Of a stretch of 64,000 nt of DNA, positions 1 through 8,110 are shown piece after piece (within the stretch, counting starts at the first letter, position 1; every line of letters starts with the position of its first letter). The notes beneath the pieces were generated by a model. That model was not told where the DNA came from, made no database searches, and was given only the letters and a program-made list of their open reading frames with translations. The stretch covers positions 1 through 64,000 of the forward strand of contig NZ_STGI01000015.1 in assembly GCF_004804275.1 (NCBI RefSeq), read 5' to 3'. The DNA comes from Herbaspirillum sp. ST 5-3. GTDB taxonomy: Bacteria > Pseudomonadota > Gammaproteobacteria > Burkholderiales > Burkholderiaceae_D. Both the position numbers and the translations under genes were made by a program.

Positions 1-382
1 TAAGTTCGCAATCTCTATTCTGTTTGGATCATGCGGTTTTTACTTGGCAAACGGCGGCGTCCATGTAAGGCTCTTAGGGCAGCCCTCTCGCACAAAGCCG
101 CTGCATCCCTTCGTTCGGGCACTTGTCGCGCCTGCGATGCGCGACAGGAATTCTCGATTGATTGACGCCGGCTGCGCCTTTTGTCTGGGGGCCGTACATG
201 CACAGCACCATCAGTGTTCGGGATTTCCCGATAGGGCAATCTGACCCTCGTCAAGCATCCATGCCGCACTGCGTCTCGCCAGCCAAAGTCGCGGCATGGA
301 CGCAACACTTCATGTGCGCCCCGAAGGATTTCCCGTATCTCCTTGCACGCGATTGCAAAAGCGCAATGAGGCCCGCACCGAC
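1..382. other. No recognisable gene
   Basis: Open frames exist on both strands here, but none has a convincing ribosome site, a family motif or a protein-like composition. I see no tRNA, hairpin terminator or repeat. The left end of a gene lying outside the window cannot be excluded. Confidence 0.5.
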
Positions 383-610
383 TCACCACAACTCGCCAAG
401 CATGCGATTGGCCAGCACCTTCGCTTCCACCAGCGCTCCTTCCTGCGTATCGGACACATCGCCCGTCCGATGCACGGCCTGCTCTGAAATCGGCAGCCCT
501 TCATGCAGCAGCAAGACCATGCCCTGGAATTGCCAGCTCGCCAATTCGTCAACCTGAATGTCGGCTCTCCAATGCACTGTGCGATAGGTCGCGGTTTTCA
601 TCGTCGCCAT
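383..610 (-). CDS. Small hypothetical protein, 75 aa
   Basis: I do not recognise a family. The start at 610 gives a compact acidic protein beginning MATMKTATYRTVHW and ending GELW, without signal peptide or membrane segment. An ATG three codons later (601) is an alternative start. The ribosome site is weak for either. The composition (charged, aliphatic, few Arg runs) looks like real protein, unlike the Arg/Ser-rich frames overlapping it. It is divergent from the secreted PilJ-N protein that begins at 835, and the 224-base gap would hold both promoters. Function unknown; likely cytoplasmic. Confidence 0.5.
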   Translation of the reverse strand: MATMKTATYRTVHWRADIQVDELASWQFQGMVLLLHEGLPISEQAVHRTGDVSDTQEGALVEAKVLANRMLGELW

Positions 611-834
611 TTTGCCCGTGCGTGCCCACGGCCTCGCGTGAGTTCGTGAGTCCGTCTCCGTCATCGGCAGGTAAGCAAGGCCCACAATCCGCCTTGCATC
701 GCTGCCGGGAGGAAATGAATGTGGATCAATGTTCGGACGATTCTGCAATAGTCCAAGCTGCATATGGTCGGCCGCCATGCGATCCGGCACCATACGCTCG
801 CATCATGCCGTCCATACGAAAGGAGAATTCATTT

Positions 835-1671
835 ATGTTGCGTCAGGTGGTCAGTGCGCTCTCGCTGGCAGTTTCCTGCTCGTGCGTCTTCGCAGCCAAT
901 CCGCCCCCGTCGCCTGTCTCGGTGTCGCCGCGCGCGTCCATGCCGGATGCGGGCGAGCTGATCAATGAAGCGGGGCGGCTTCGGATGCTCGCCGAGCGTA
1001 TGGGCAAGGCTTATGCACAGCTCGCGCTGAATCTGATGCCGGACAAGGCGCAGGAGCAACTCGTCCAGTCGCAGAAGCGCTTCGAGGAAAACCTGAGCTT
1101 CATCAACCGCGGGCCGCTCCCGCCGCTTGCCAAGGTGGCACTCGACGCCATTGCCGCGAGTTACCGCTCCTATGCGAAGGCGCTTGCCCTGCCGCCGAAC
1201 AAGGCGAATGTGCTGGCCGCCCATCGATTGACAGACAAAATCGTTACCGACGCCGAGAATCTGACTGCCGTGTTCGAGGGACGCGCGCTGTTACAAAATG
1301 CCGGCGTGGTCAATGCCTCGGGGCGCCAGCGCATGCTGTCGCAGCGCATGGCCCGTCTGTATTTTTCAGCGGCGCTGGGCAACGGCAAGGCCGGCACCGA
1401 GCCGTATCGCGCTGAGTTCAAGAACACGCTGGCGGCATTGGAAGCCTCGCCATTAAGCAATACGCAGATCCGTCGCGAGATCGAACTGGCGAAGACGCAG
1501 TGGGTATTTTTCGAGCAGGCGCTGCTCGGCCACGGGGACACGGCGAGCAACCTGAAAAACGTCGCCACCAGCAGCGAGCGCTTGCTGGAGACCATGGACA
1601 ACCTCACCTCACTCTACAGCAAGGCATTGCGCGCGGTGCTTGGCAATCTGCAACTCGACGCAGCAAACTAG
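835..1671 (+). CDS. Secreted protein with two PilJ-type N-terminal (type IV pili sensor) repeats
   Basis: The ATG at 835 follows AAAGGAG at 819-825 and opens a signal peptide (MLRQVVSALSLAVSCSCVFA, cleavage after about residue 20). The 278-aa product holds two copies of the motif seen in PilJ/NarX-type sensor domains: GRLRMLAERMGKAY near residue 45 and GRQRMLSQRMARLY near residue 165, each followed by a long helix. In PilJ and nitrate sensors this helical domain sits in the periplasm and passes a signal to a kinase or chemotaxis module. Here there is no transmembrane or cytoplasmic output, so it is probably a free periplasmic or exported helical-bundle protein. Ligand unknown. A longer open frame upstream (from 622) lacks a signal peptide at its start and is rejected. 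Confidence 0.8.
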   Translation: MLRQVVSALSLAVSCSCVFAANPPPSPVSVSPRASMPDAGELINEAGRLRMLAERMGKAYAQLALNLMPDKAQEQLVQSQKRFEENLSFINRGPLPPLAKVALDAIAASYRSYAKALALPPNKANVLAAHRLTDKIVTDAENLTAVFEGRALLQNAGVVNASGRQRMLSQRMARLYFSAALGNGKAGTEPYRAEFKNTLAALEASPLSNTQIRREIELAKTQWVFFEQALLGHGDTASNLKNVATSSERLLETMDNLTSLYSKALRAVLGNLQLDAAN

Positions 1672-1691
1672 CCTGAACCGGTTTCCGGTGT

Positions 1692-1907
1692 TCATTCTTC
1701 CATGCCGCTGAGCGCCTCGATGTCCGCGATTGCCATGCGCAGCATCAGGTCCGGAGTGGCCTCGTGCGGCGCCATGCCGGACGCCATCGCATCGGGGAAG
1801 GATTTCTTCATCTGTCCATCGCGATGAATGAAATATTCCCCTTGATCGTACTCAATAGTGTAGGTGTATTGTTTTCCCGCGCGACGCGTATATTCATAAA
1901 CTGGCAT
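1692..1907 (-). CDS. Small hypothetical protein, 71 aa
   Basis: Begins with ATG at 1907 behind a strong GGGGGAAC ribosome site. The N-terminal half (MPVYEYTRRAGKQYTYTIEY) looks like a short beta-hairpin; the C-terminal half is an acidic helix ending in IADIEALSGMEE. No signal peptide, membrane segment or cysteine pair. It lies tail-to-tail with the PilJ-type gene, 20 bases away. I do not recognise a function; composition and ribosome site argue that it is genuine. Confidence 0.65.
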   Translation of the reverse strand: MPVYEYTRRAGKQYTYTIEYDQGEYFIHRDGQMKKSFPDAMASGMAPHEATPDLMLRMAIADIEALSGMEE

Positions 1908-2039
1908 TTGTTCCCCCGTATGAAACCCTGATTTCCTGCCCTGCTATCAGACTAGCACCGCGCCCGGAAAGGGAATGCGCGTTCCGTCAAGGGGGTGATG
2001 AATATCCGCATGTATCCGCATGAATAGCCGGAGGCCGCG

Positions 2040-2267
2040 ATGGCGCAGGAGACGATAGGTGAATTCGACATCGAATATTCGGGTATCCGGCTTGCCGATG
2101 TCGAAGGCTGGGGCGCCTATGTGACGATCTACGGGCCGTCTCACAACCCGATGCACAGGAACGAAGTATTTCCGCATCAGCGCGTCGCGGTGGAGACCGT
2201 ATTCCCGACCGAGCGCGCCGCCGAGGAAGAGGCACGCAAGATCGCGATGACGCTGCTCAAGCACTAA
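2040..2267 (+). CDS. Small hypothetical protein, 75 aa
   Basis: ATG at 2040 is preceded by GGAGG. The product is a soluble, mixed alpha/beta protein with an aromatic core (GWGAYVTIYGPSHNPMHRNE) and a C-terminal helix rich in Glu/Ala. No known family is recognised. Its stop codon TAA (2265-2267) forms the first bases of the inverted-repeat element at 2265-2426, so that element abuts the gene exactly at its end; the insertion may have replaced the original terminus or supplied a terminator. Confidence 0.65.
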   Translation: MAQETIGEFDIEYSGIRLADVEGWGAYVTIYGPSHNPMHRNEVFPHQRVAVETVFPTERAAEEEARKIAMTLLKH

Positions 2268-2426
2268 GTACCTGCTCATAAAAAACTGTGAGATGGATGT
2301 GGTCCATGTCGAATGCGATGCAAGGCGCCTGACGCGACGCAGTGCGAGCACTGCCAGGGGCGGGCAACGCAGTAGCGCGCCGACTTGGGCCACAGACAAT
2401 CACCGTGTTTTATGAGCAGGTACTTA
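2265..2426. repeat. MITE-like element with 19-bp perfect terminal inverted repeats
   Basis: The left end TAAGTACCTGCTCATAAAA (2265-2283) is the exact reverse complement of the right end (2408-2426). The complementarity continues imperfectly inward for about 25 more bases (GTGGTCCATGTCG against GTGGCCCAAGTCG), so the ends could fold into a long hairpin. The 162-bp unit has no coding capacity. Size, inverted termini and location between two small genes fit a non-autonomous miniature transposable element or an extragenic palindrome family. No transposase is nearby and target duplication is not obvious beyond TA. Confidence 0.75.
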
Positions 2427-2437
2427 GCCTTCGATGT

Positions 2438-2671
2438 TCAATCGACCACGCCCTGATCGCGCAGCCACGCCACCAGTTTTTGCATGTTCGGCTGATTGAT
2501 TGAAATCGAGTTCGACACCAGTTCTCCGTCCGACACCTCTTCCTTGATCTGGATATCGACCATGGAATCGTTTCCGGGATGCAGGGTCACGACCAGTTGC
2601 TCGTTGTCTATCGCCGTCGTGTTCCGAATCACGGCTTGACCTGAATCGGACGCGTGGAATGTGGATTGCAT
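2438..2671 (-). CDS. Small hypothetical protein, 77 aa
   Basis: The ATG at 2671 is chosen because it sits behind AGGAG with ideal spacing; a longer in-frame reading to 2866 has an Arg/Cys-rich, non-protein-like extension. The product is acidic, with an N-terminal beta-rich stretch (VVTLHPGNDSMVDIQI) and an apparent C-terminal helix (NMQKLVAWLRDQGVVD). No membrane segment. Family not recognised. It is divergent from the PEBP-family gene at 2869. Confidence 0.6.
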   Translation of the reverse strand: MQSTFHASDSGQAVIRNTTAIDNEQLVVTLHPGNDSMVDIQIKEEVSDGELVSNSISINQPNMQKLVAWLRDQGVVD

Positions 2672-2868
2672 AGGATTCTCCTGTGAGGATGGCGCGCTTC
2701 GGTTCATGCGCCTGAAACAATATTTCGCTGCAAAATGGCGCGGGTGGACTCGCGCATCGCCCTTCATGCATGGTCGAAACCTTTGAGAACAGATTAGCCT
2801 TTTTTGAGACGATTGCCAGAACCGCGTCCCGCCCCTGCCGCGGCCGATCAATGTGAAAGGAGCCACGC

Positions 2869-3414
2869 ATGCGATACCTGACCTCTGCTTTTTTTCTGTT
2901 CGCTCTCCTGGCCGGCGATGTCCTGGCGCAGGATTTTCATGTTCGCAGCGCAGACATCCGCGACAACGCGACGCTCAAGTCCGACCAGGTTTATCGAGGC
3001 AGAGGCTGCGAAGGCGACAACCGTTCGCCGCAGCTTGAATGGTCCAGCGCGCCGTCGAACACCAGGAGCTTCGCAGTGACCATGCATGACCCGGACGCGG
3101 CGAACGGCAAGGGTTGGTGGCACTGGATCGTGATCGATATCCCCAACTCGGTGACCCGTCTCGACAACGGCGCCGGCAAGAAGGGCAACCTGCCGGATGG
3201 CGCAAGGCATGGCCGCAATGATTTCGGCAGCTTCGATTTCGGCGGCGCCTGCCCGCCAAAGGGCGACAAGCCGCACCACTATGTGCTCACCGTGCACGCG
3301 CTCGACATCGACAAGCTGCCTGTCGCCGCCGATGCGCCGCCTGTATCGATCGCATCGGCCTTGCATGCCCATCAAATTGCGGCAGCAACATTGACTGGCA
3401 TCTATGGCCGCTGA
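2869..3414 (+). CDS. YbhB/YbcL-family PEBP (Raf kinase inhibitor-like) protein, exported
   Basis: Start ATG 2869 after AAAGGAG. A signal peptide (MRYLTSAFFLFALLAGDVLA) is followed by a PEBP fold of about 160 residues. Family motifs visible are the ligand-site strand TRSFAVTMHDPDA, the WHWIVIDIP block and the Gly-rich loop ending near GRNDFGSFDFGG, then the conserved KPHHYVLTVHALD strand and the C-terminal ALHAHQIAAATLTGIYGR. Bacterial members (E. coli YbhB/YbcL) bind small ligands and their physiological role is unsettled. Likely periplasmic. No operon partner; the small lipoprotein at 3584 is transcribed in the same direction after 170 bases. Confidence 0.88.
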   Translation: MRYLTSAFFLFALLAGDVLAQDFHVRSADIRDNATLKSDQVYRGRGCEGDNRSPQLEWSSAPSNTRSFAVTMHDPDAANGKGWWHWIVIDIPNSVTRLDNGAGKKGNLPDGARHGRNDFGSFDFGGACPPKGDKPHHYVLTVHALDIDKLPVAADAPPVSIASALHAHQIAAATLTGIYGR

Positions 3415-3583
3415 TCTCGGAGACCGATGCAAAGGAAACGTACTGCCAACATCAGCGTTTGCGAGCGGAATGCGAATGCGCAGCACCTTTGCGCCACATC
3501 ACGCGCCGGCCATCTTGCCGATCACATGAGGGAGGTGCGCCGCCTATATTGATACCTCGTTTGACGCACGTTGGAGGCTTGCA

Positions 3584-3754
3584 ATGAAATCACTCATGAT
3601 CACAGTCACGGTTGCGCTACTGGCCGGTTGCTCCGGCATGGGTATGCATCGCGACACAAGCGGCAGTTCCGGGACGACGGGTGCGCAGTCGGGCGCATCG
3701 GGCAATGCGGATTACTATCAACGCGATGATGGGTTCCATTCCTGGATCAATTGA
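3584..3754 (+). CDS. Small lipoprotein, 56 aa
   Basis: ATG 3584 lies behind TTGGAGG (3571-3577). The product starts MKSLMITVTVALLAGCSG: a textbook lipobox LLAGC with Cys at residue 16, then a short Gly/Ser/Thr linker and a C-terminal DYYQRDDGFHSWIN. The Ser after the lipid Cys favours outer-membrane sorting by the +2 rule. Too short for most gene callers. Function unknown. A hairpin with a T-rich tail follows the stop (3772-3796). Confidence 0.75.
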   Translation: MKSLMITVTVALLAGCSGMGMHRDTSGSSGTTGAQSGASGNADYYQRDDGFHSWIN

Positions 3755-3771
3755 TGTTCCGCGCAAATGCA

Positions 3772-3796
3772 TGAGGTCCATGTTGCATTGACCTCA
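3772..3796 (+). terminator. Putative rho-independent terminator of the small lipoprotein
   Basis: TGAGGTC (3772-3778) pairs with GACCTCA (3790-3796) across an 11-base loop and is followed by GCTTTTCT. The stem is short, and its right arm overlaps the stop codon of the convergent methyltransferase gene. Confidence 0.4.
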
Positions 3797-4474
3797 GCTT
3801 TTCTCCTTCCGGACCATCAGAAAAAAATGCGCCTTGATGCCGAAGACGCGTTTATGTCCGACATCATGTTCCGGCTTGCCGGGTAGCAGACTGGCAAATT
3901 TGTACAGCGCGGCTGCGTCCACCAGGTTGAGTTTCGATGCGGCCGCCGACCTGGTTCTGCCTGTCCACTTCAGCACACGCCACCACCACTTGTGCGGCAG
4001 CCAATGCAGGAACGGCAAGCGCGTGTTGAATTCGATCGGATAACGCCGATTCGCGGTCGTCACGAACAAGCCCTTGCCGGATACGCGAGCCAGCTCCTGC
4101 ACCAGCGCAAACTGTTTCCCGAAGTCGCCCGTGCGCTCGATCACTTCGTTGCACACCACCCAGTCAAACTCGCCGTCGCCATAAGGCAGGCGCATGTCGC
4201 CCGACGGTTGCCGCCGAGTGCCGGCCGGCGCACCGAGCTGGAAGGTGGTGATGTTGGCGCGCTGCTGCGGGCCGCTCCAGGCAAACAGATAATCCCCATG
4301 ATCCGCCGCGTCGTCAGGCAGCGCGATGCGCACGTTCAGTACGCTTCCATTGTTGTCGCCCTGCTTGAAGGCCGTGAAAGCGTCGAACAGCTTGCGCCGC
4401 TGTGAAGAGAGGATCTTGTCGATAAATCCGCGCGGCGGCGCGACATCATATTCCGCGTTAATCGCGTTTTTCAA
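3794..4474 (-). CDS. Class I SAM-dependent methyltransferase-like protein
   Basis: A TTG start at 4474 is used: GGGAG lies seven bases upstream and no ATG fits the family. The 226-aa protein has the late Rossmann motifs of Methyltransf_11 proteins: acidic DMRLPYGDGEFDWVVCNEVIE (motif around 93-113, where strand 4 WVVCNEVIE normally follows) and the post-motif VQELARVSGKGLFVTTANRRYP. The first glycine-rich SAM loop is weak (SVLNVRIALPDD), so cofactor binding is inferred. The C-terminal region with LPFLHWLPHKWWW is typical of methyltransferases acting on membrane or lipid-linked substrates. Substrate unknown; cytoplasmic. Confidence 0.7.
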   Translation of the reverse strand: MKNAINAEYDVAPPRGFIDKILSSQRRKLFDAFTAFKQGDNNGSVLNVRIALPDDAADHGDYLFAWSGPQQRANITTFQLGAPAGTRRQPSGDMRLPYGDGEFDWVVCNEVIERTGDFGKQFALVQELARVSGKGLFVTTANRRYPIEFNTRLPFLHWLPHKWWWRVLKWTGRTRSAAASKLNLVDAAALYKFASLLPGKPEHDVGHKRVFGIKAHFFLMVRKEKS

Positions 4475-4665
4475 TTTGCATCTCCCTCGGCACGTGGAAT
4501 TGGGATCGTTGCGTATTATTCAATGCGCCGGCACAGTCATGTTTTGTGCGAACACAACTTTCATGTCGGAGGCCTCGCTTTTCCCGTGGCGTAACAGATT
4601 TACAGCAGGGAACATTGTCATGCGGAACCTGTCTACCGGGAACAAGGCTTCTCGAGAGGATGGAA

Positions 4666-4878
4666 ATGCGCAAGATACAAGTCGGCGATACGGTGGCGTT
4701 CCGGCGCGAGATCGTCATGAAATGCAACGCAAGGGGTATCACCGAGTTTCGCGCCACCGTCACCCAGGCCTGCGACGGATGGCTGTTTCTCAGAGCGGCC
4801 GACGGCCGCGAGAAAGTCATGCCGGCAAACAGCATGTGCAAAGTCGGGCGCAACGGCGCGGTCCTCGAACTCGTCTGA
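4666..4878 (+). CDS. Small hypothetical protein, 70 aa, SH3-like beta protein
   Basis: The ATG at 4666 has GAGAGG six bases upstream; the in-frame ATG at 4660 and GTG at 4546 are less likely. The sequence reads as alternating short strands (KIQVGDTVAFRREI, TEFRATVTQACDGWLFLRA, REKVMPANSMCKV, AVLELV), suggesting a small SH3-like or KOW-like barrel. No signal peptide. Family unknown. It is the first plus-strand gene after the methyltransferase, with which it shares a divergent promoter region. Confidence 0.6.
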   Translation: MRKIQVGDTVAFRREIVMKCNARGITEFRATVTQACDGWLFLRAADGREKVMPANSMCKVGRNGAVLELV

Positions 4879-5015
4879 CCGGCAAATCCTCTCTTGCATC
4901 CGCGCTTATTCCACATCAAGAAATTCCGATTTTCCCCATGTCGCGGCTGCGCTCGCGGCCATGCAAAGATGTAATCTTTTCTTGAGCAGAATCGCTCTGC
5001 CATGATCTTGCATCC

Positions 5016-5309
5016 ATGGGAACCATGCACACAAGCGCATGCGACGAATGCCTCAAGTTGCCCTCCTTTGACGAGAGCCAGTGTCAACGCTGCCCACTTT
5101 TCCTGCTATTGACGCCGGATGCGCAGGACACGGGCACGACACCCAGTCCCACCGCAGCGGGAAAGCTGCGGCCGCTGCTGATCCTTGGCGTCGGCGTGAT
5201 CAGCGCCGGCATCTGCGCTGCCATGCTCGACCTGGCAATGATCGCAGGCAGCCTGATCACCTTCGGCTTCGGCGCCTGTCTCGCAGACCATCTCCTGCAC
5301 ACGTCCTGA
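5016..5309 (+). CDS. Small membrane protein with N-terminal cysteine motif, 97 aa
   Basis: The N-terminus carries two Cys pairs (CDECLKLPSFDESQCQRCP, CxxC-x10-CxxC), the spacing of a small zinc ribbon or iron-sulfur knuckle. A Pro/Thr linker follows, then two adjacent hydrophobic segments (about residues 51-72 and 73-90). The start at 5016 has no clear Shine-Dalgarno; ATG 5025 is possible. It ends 15 bases before the convergent ABC permease gene. I do not recognise a family; the metal-knuckle idea is inference from spacing only. Confidence 0.5.
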   Translation: MGTMHTSACDECLKLPSFDESQCQRCPLFLLLTPDAQDTGTTPSPTAAGKLRPLLILGVGVISAGICAAMLDLAMIAGSLITFGFGACLADHLLHTS

Positions 5310-5323
5310 GTACCGGGCACGGA

Positions 5324-6094
5324 TCAGCGAGCCAGCCCCGGATAAAGCCTGGACGCGATGGCCAGAAGCACGGCGAAGGTCAACACCATCACGCTGAAAC
5401 TCGTGCTTTGGGCGTAGGCACTTCTTCCGCCGACAATCATCACGCCGCGCAATGCGTCCACCAGATAGGTCAGCGGGTTGAATGCGGCAATCGATCTCAG
5501 CCAGGCCGGCATCAGCTCCAGCGGATAGATTGCATTCGACGCAAAGAACAAGGGCATCGTGAGCACCTGGCCGATGCCCATAAACCGTTCGCGCGTCTTG
5601 ACGATGCAGGCGATGACCAGCGAGAACGTCGAGAAAATGCATGACCCAAGAAAAACGGCGGCGGCCATGATAAGTATCTGCTTCAACTCCCAACGTACGG
5701 CCACGCTCAGGGCAATCGCCACGAGATAGACCACGGTTGCCTGCACCAGCCCCCTCAAGCCCGCTGCCAGCGCCTTGCCAAGCACCAGCGCGCTGCGGTG
5801 CGCCGGGGTCACCAGCAGCTTGTGGACGATGCCCAGATCACGCTCCCAAATGATCGCGATGCCATAGAAGATCGCACTGAAGAGAATGCTTTGCGCAAGA
5901 ATCCCAGGCGCCATGTAATCCAGGTAGCGCAGGTTCCCGGTCGGTATACCCCTTACCTGGCTGAAGACCTGACCGAAGACAGCCAGCCACAATACCGGTT
6001 GCACGGCGCGCGACAGAAGTTCGGTAGGGTCGCGCAACAGCTTGTGCATCTCGGCTTTGGCGATGGCGGCGGTCTCGTAGAGGAAATCGAGCAT
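5324..6094 (-). CDS. ABC-2 type exporter permease
   Basis: A 256-aa integral membrane protein with six hydrophobic segments and the ABC-2 signature region near the C-terminus (FASNAIYPLELMPAWLRSIAAFNPLTYLVDALRG), as in DrrB/NodJ/YadH-type permeases. The N-terminal LLRDPTELLSRAVQPVLWLAVFG is the usual elbow helix and first segment. It starts three bases after the stop of the ATPase gene (TAAGACATG), so the two are translationally coupled and form one exporter. Substrate is not determinable; DrrAB-type systems export drugs or lipids, NodIJ exports lipo-oligosaccharide, and the envelope-gene neighbourhood fits a lipid-like substrate. Inner membrane. Confidence 0.88.
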   Translation of the reverse strand: MLDFLYETAAIAKAEMHKLLRDPTELLSRAVQPVLWLAVFGQVFSQVRGIPTGNLRYLDYMAPGILAQSILFSAIFYGIAIIWERDLGIVHKLLVTPAHRSALVLGKALAAGLRGLVQATVVYLVAIALSVAVRWELKQILIMAAAVFLGSCIFSTFSLVIACIVKTRERFMGIGQVLTMPLFFASNAIYPLELMPAWLRSIAAFNPLTYLVDALRGVMIVGGRSAYAQSTSFSVMVLTFAVLLAIASRLYPGLAR

Positions 6095-6097
6095 GTC

Positions 6098-6907
6098 TTA
6101 TCCCAGCCGCTGAATGGTGCCGCGGCTTTCACGTATATCGCGGAAGTTGCCGCCCTGATCGATCACGGCGCCGCTGAAATGAACAAACACGTCCTCCAAT
6201 GTGGCCTGAGGTCCGACCTGCGCCTTGAGCTCGGCAGGTTTGCCCAGGGCCGCCAGTCGGCCCTGGTGCAGAATAGCCAGTTCATCGCACAGGATGTCGG
6301 CTTCCTCCATGTCGTGCGTGGTGATCAGGATGGTCATTCCCTTGGCTTGACGCAGATGCTTCAGTCTTTCCCACACGGCGCGCCGGGCGACCGGGTCCAG
6401 GCCGATGGTCGGCTCATCCAGAAACAAGACCTCCGGGTAATGCAGCGTCGCCTGCGCAATCTCAAGGCGGCGAATCATGCCGCCGGAGTAGGTTCGCACC
6501 AATTTTGCCGCCACCTCCTGCAAGCCGGAAAACGCCAGGGCTTCGCTGATGCGCTCTTCGCGCCGGGCACCGCGAAGTCCATACAGGCTCGCAGACAGGC
6601 AAAGGTTTTCGTAGCCGGTCAGACCGCCGTCCGCGGACACCATCTGCGGCACATAGCCGATATGGCGCCGCACATCGACCGGCTTCTTCGCGACATCGTA
6701 GCCGGCCACTACGGCCGCCCCGGAACTGGCGTCGAGCAAGGTGGTGAGGATCTTGATCGTCGTACTCTTGCCGGCGCCATTCGGGCCCAGGAGCCCGAAA
6801 ATCAAGCCGCGCCCCACAGTCAGGCTTAGTCCTTCAAGCGCGGTGAAGCCATCGAAGCGTTTGCACAAATCGACGGTGGCAATGGCGGCATCTTCCGTGT
6901 CATTCAT
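6098..6907 (-). CDS. ABC transporter ATP-binding protein (DrrA/CcmA-like)
   Basis: The start at 6907 (MNDTEDAA) has an AAGAGA site; the ATG at 6946 has none. The 269-aa ATPase has Walker A GPNGAGKST, Q-loop YVPQMVS, signature YSGGMIRRLEIAQ, Walker B VLFLDEPTIGLD and switch His in LITTHDMEEA. The C-terminal extension with TLEDVFVHFSG is typical of ATPases paired with ABC-2 permeases. Partner permease directly downstream. Gap to the preceding metallophosphoesterase is 60 bases, so all four minus-strand genes from mprF may share a transcript. Confidence 0.93.
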   Translation of the reverse strand: MNDTEDAAIATVDLCKRFDGFTALEGLSLTVGRGLIFGLLGPNGAGKSTTIKILTTLLDASSGAAVVAGYDVAKKPVDVRRHIGYVPQMVSADGGLTGYENLCLSASLYGLRGARREERISEALAFSGLQEVAAKLVRTYSGGMIRRLEIAQATLHYPEVLFLDEPTIGLDPVARRAVWERLKHLRQAKGMTILITTHDMEEADILCDELAILHQGRLAALGKPAELKAQVGPQATLEDVFVHFSGAVIDQGGNFRDIRESRGTIQRLG

Positions 6908-6967
6908 CACGATCTCTTCATTGTTCCATGCGCGCTCGCGCAGCATGCAATCAACATCATCCGCTCT

Positions 6968-8110
6968 TCAGGTCATATGCGCCGTGAGCTGAAGCAAGGT
7001 CAGTTCGGGTTCAGTGCCGAAGCGCACCGGCGGCCCCCAAGTCCCCGTACCCGCATTGACATACACCCACATCGAACCAAGCCGCGACAACCCGGCAACA
7101 TGCGGCGCATGCACCAGGCGCACAGCAATCGTCCAGGGAAAGAATTGCCCGGCGTGCGTATGTCCCGACAACTGCAGGTCGAAACCGGCTTCCTGCGCGC
7201 GCGAAGCCAGGGAGGGGTTATGCGCGAGCAATATGCGCAGTGCGCGCCCAGCCTGCGGCGCCACGGCGAGATCAGGGCGCGGCTTCTGCTCCGGATCGGT
7301 CAAGCTCAGTGCCGGATCGACGACGCCGCCGACCACGACCTTCGCACCGTCGCGCTCAAATATCCGATACTCGTTGAGCAAGACTTCCATCCCGAGCGAT
7401 CGGAAATGCGCGATCCATGCCTGCGCGCCGGCATAACAGTCGTGGTTACCGAGAATGAAAATGCTTCCGTGGCGCGCCCTCAATTCGCCCAGCGGCGCCA
7501 CATGGCGTGCCAGGCGGCTCACAGGGCCGTCGACGATGTCGCCGGTGAGCACGATGAGGTCGGCGTTCAACGCGTTACTCATCTGCACCACGCGTTGCAC
7601 GTAGCGCTCGCCGATCGTTGGCCCGACATGGAGATCGCTGATCTGGACGATGCGCAAGCCGTGCAGCGCGGGATGAAGACCGTCGACCGGAATCGTCACC
7701 CGACGCAGATGCGGCCCGCGGAAAGCGGCCAGCAATCCGACCGCCAACGCGGCAAATGAACCGGCAAACACCAGCGTCGGGCCGGCGTCATCAAGCAAGC
7801 TGAACAATGCTTGCGCGTGAAGCGCCCATGCCGCCGCAAGAAGAACGTCGCGTGCCAGGGCAAGCAGCACCAGAAAATTCAACCACCCCATGCAGAGGTA
7901 ACTGGCGGCATGCACCAGTTCGTCCGCCGCAGTCGAACTTTCGCGGTCGCCTGCCCAGTAGACTGCGGGCACGATCCACACCATGAGGAACGGCAGTGCA
8001 AGCAAACAGCGCTGCGGCCAGGTCGCGCCCAGGCGAAATGCGACGTAGATGTACCCCGCAATGAGGATGACACTCAAGGTCAGCACGAAGGGGCTCAGAA
8101 ATCGTCGCAT
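6968..8110 (-). CDS. Membrane-anchored metallophosphoesterase (YkuE-like)
   Basis: A 380-aa protein with four or five N-terminal membrane helices (residues ~1-130), then a calcineurin-like phosphoesterase domain. All metal-site blocks are present: ISDLHVGP, GDIVDGP, LGNHDCY, and LSGHTHAGQFFPW near the C-terminus. YkuE-type enzymes in Bacillus are dimetal phosphoesterases at the membrane; substrates may include UDP-diacylglucosamine-like or other phospho-lipids, but the substrate here is unknown. Its start overlaps the end of mprF by 16 bases, so it is co-translated with the aminoacyl-lipid synthase, suggesting a shared envelope role. Confidence 0.88.
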   Translation of the reverse strand: MRRFLSPFVLTLSVILIAGYIYVAFRLGATWPQRCLLALPFLMVWIVPAVYWAGDRESSTAADELVHAASYLCMGWLNFLVLLALARDVLLAAAWALHAQALFSLLDDAGPTLVFAGSFAALAVGLLAAFRGPHLRRVTIPVDGLHPALHGLRIVQISDLHVGPTIGERYVQRVVQMSNALNADLIVLTGDIVDGPVSRLARHVAPLGELRARHGSIFILGNHDCYAGAQAWIAHFRSLGMEVLLNEYRIFERDGAKVVVGGVVDPALSLTDPEQKPRPDLAVAPQAGRALRILLAHNPSLASRAQEAGFDLQLSGHTHAGQFFPWTIAVRLVHAPHVAGLSRLGSMWVYVNAGTGTWGPPVRFGTEPELTLLQLTAHMT

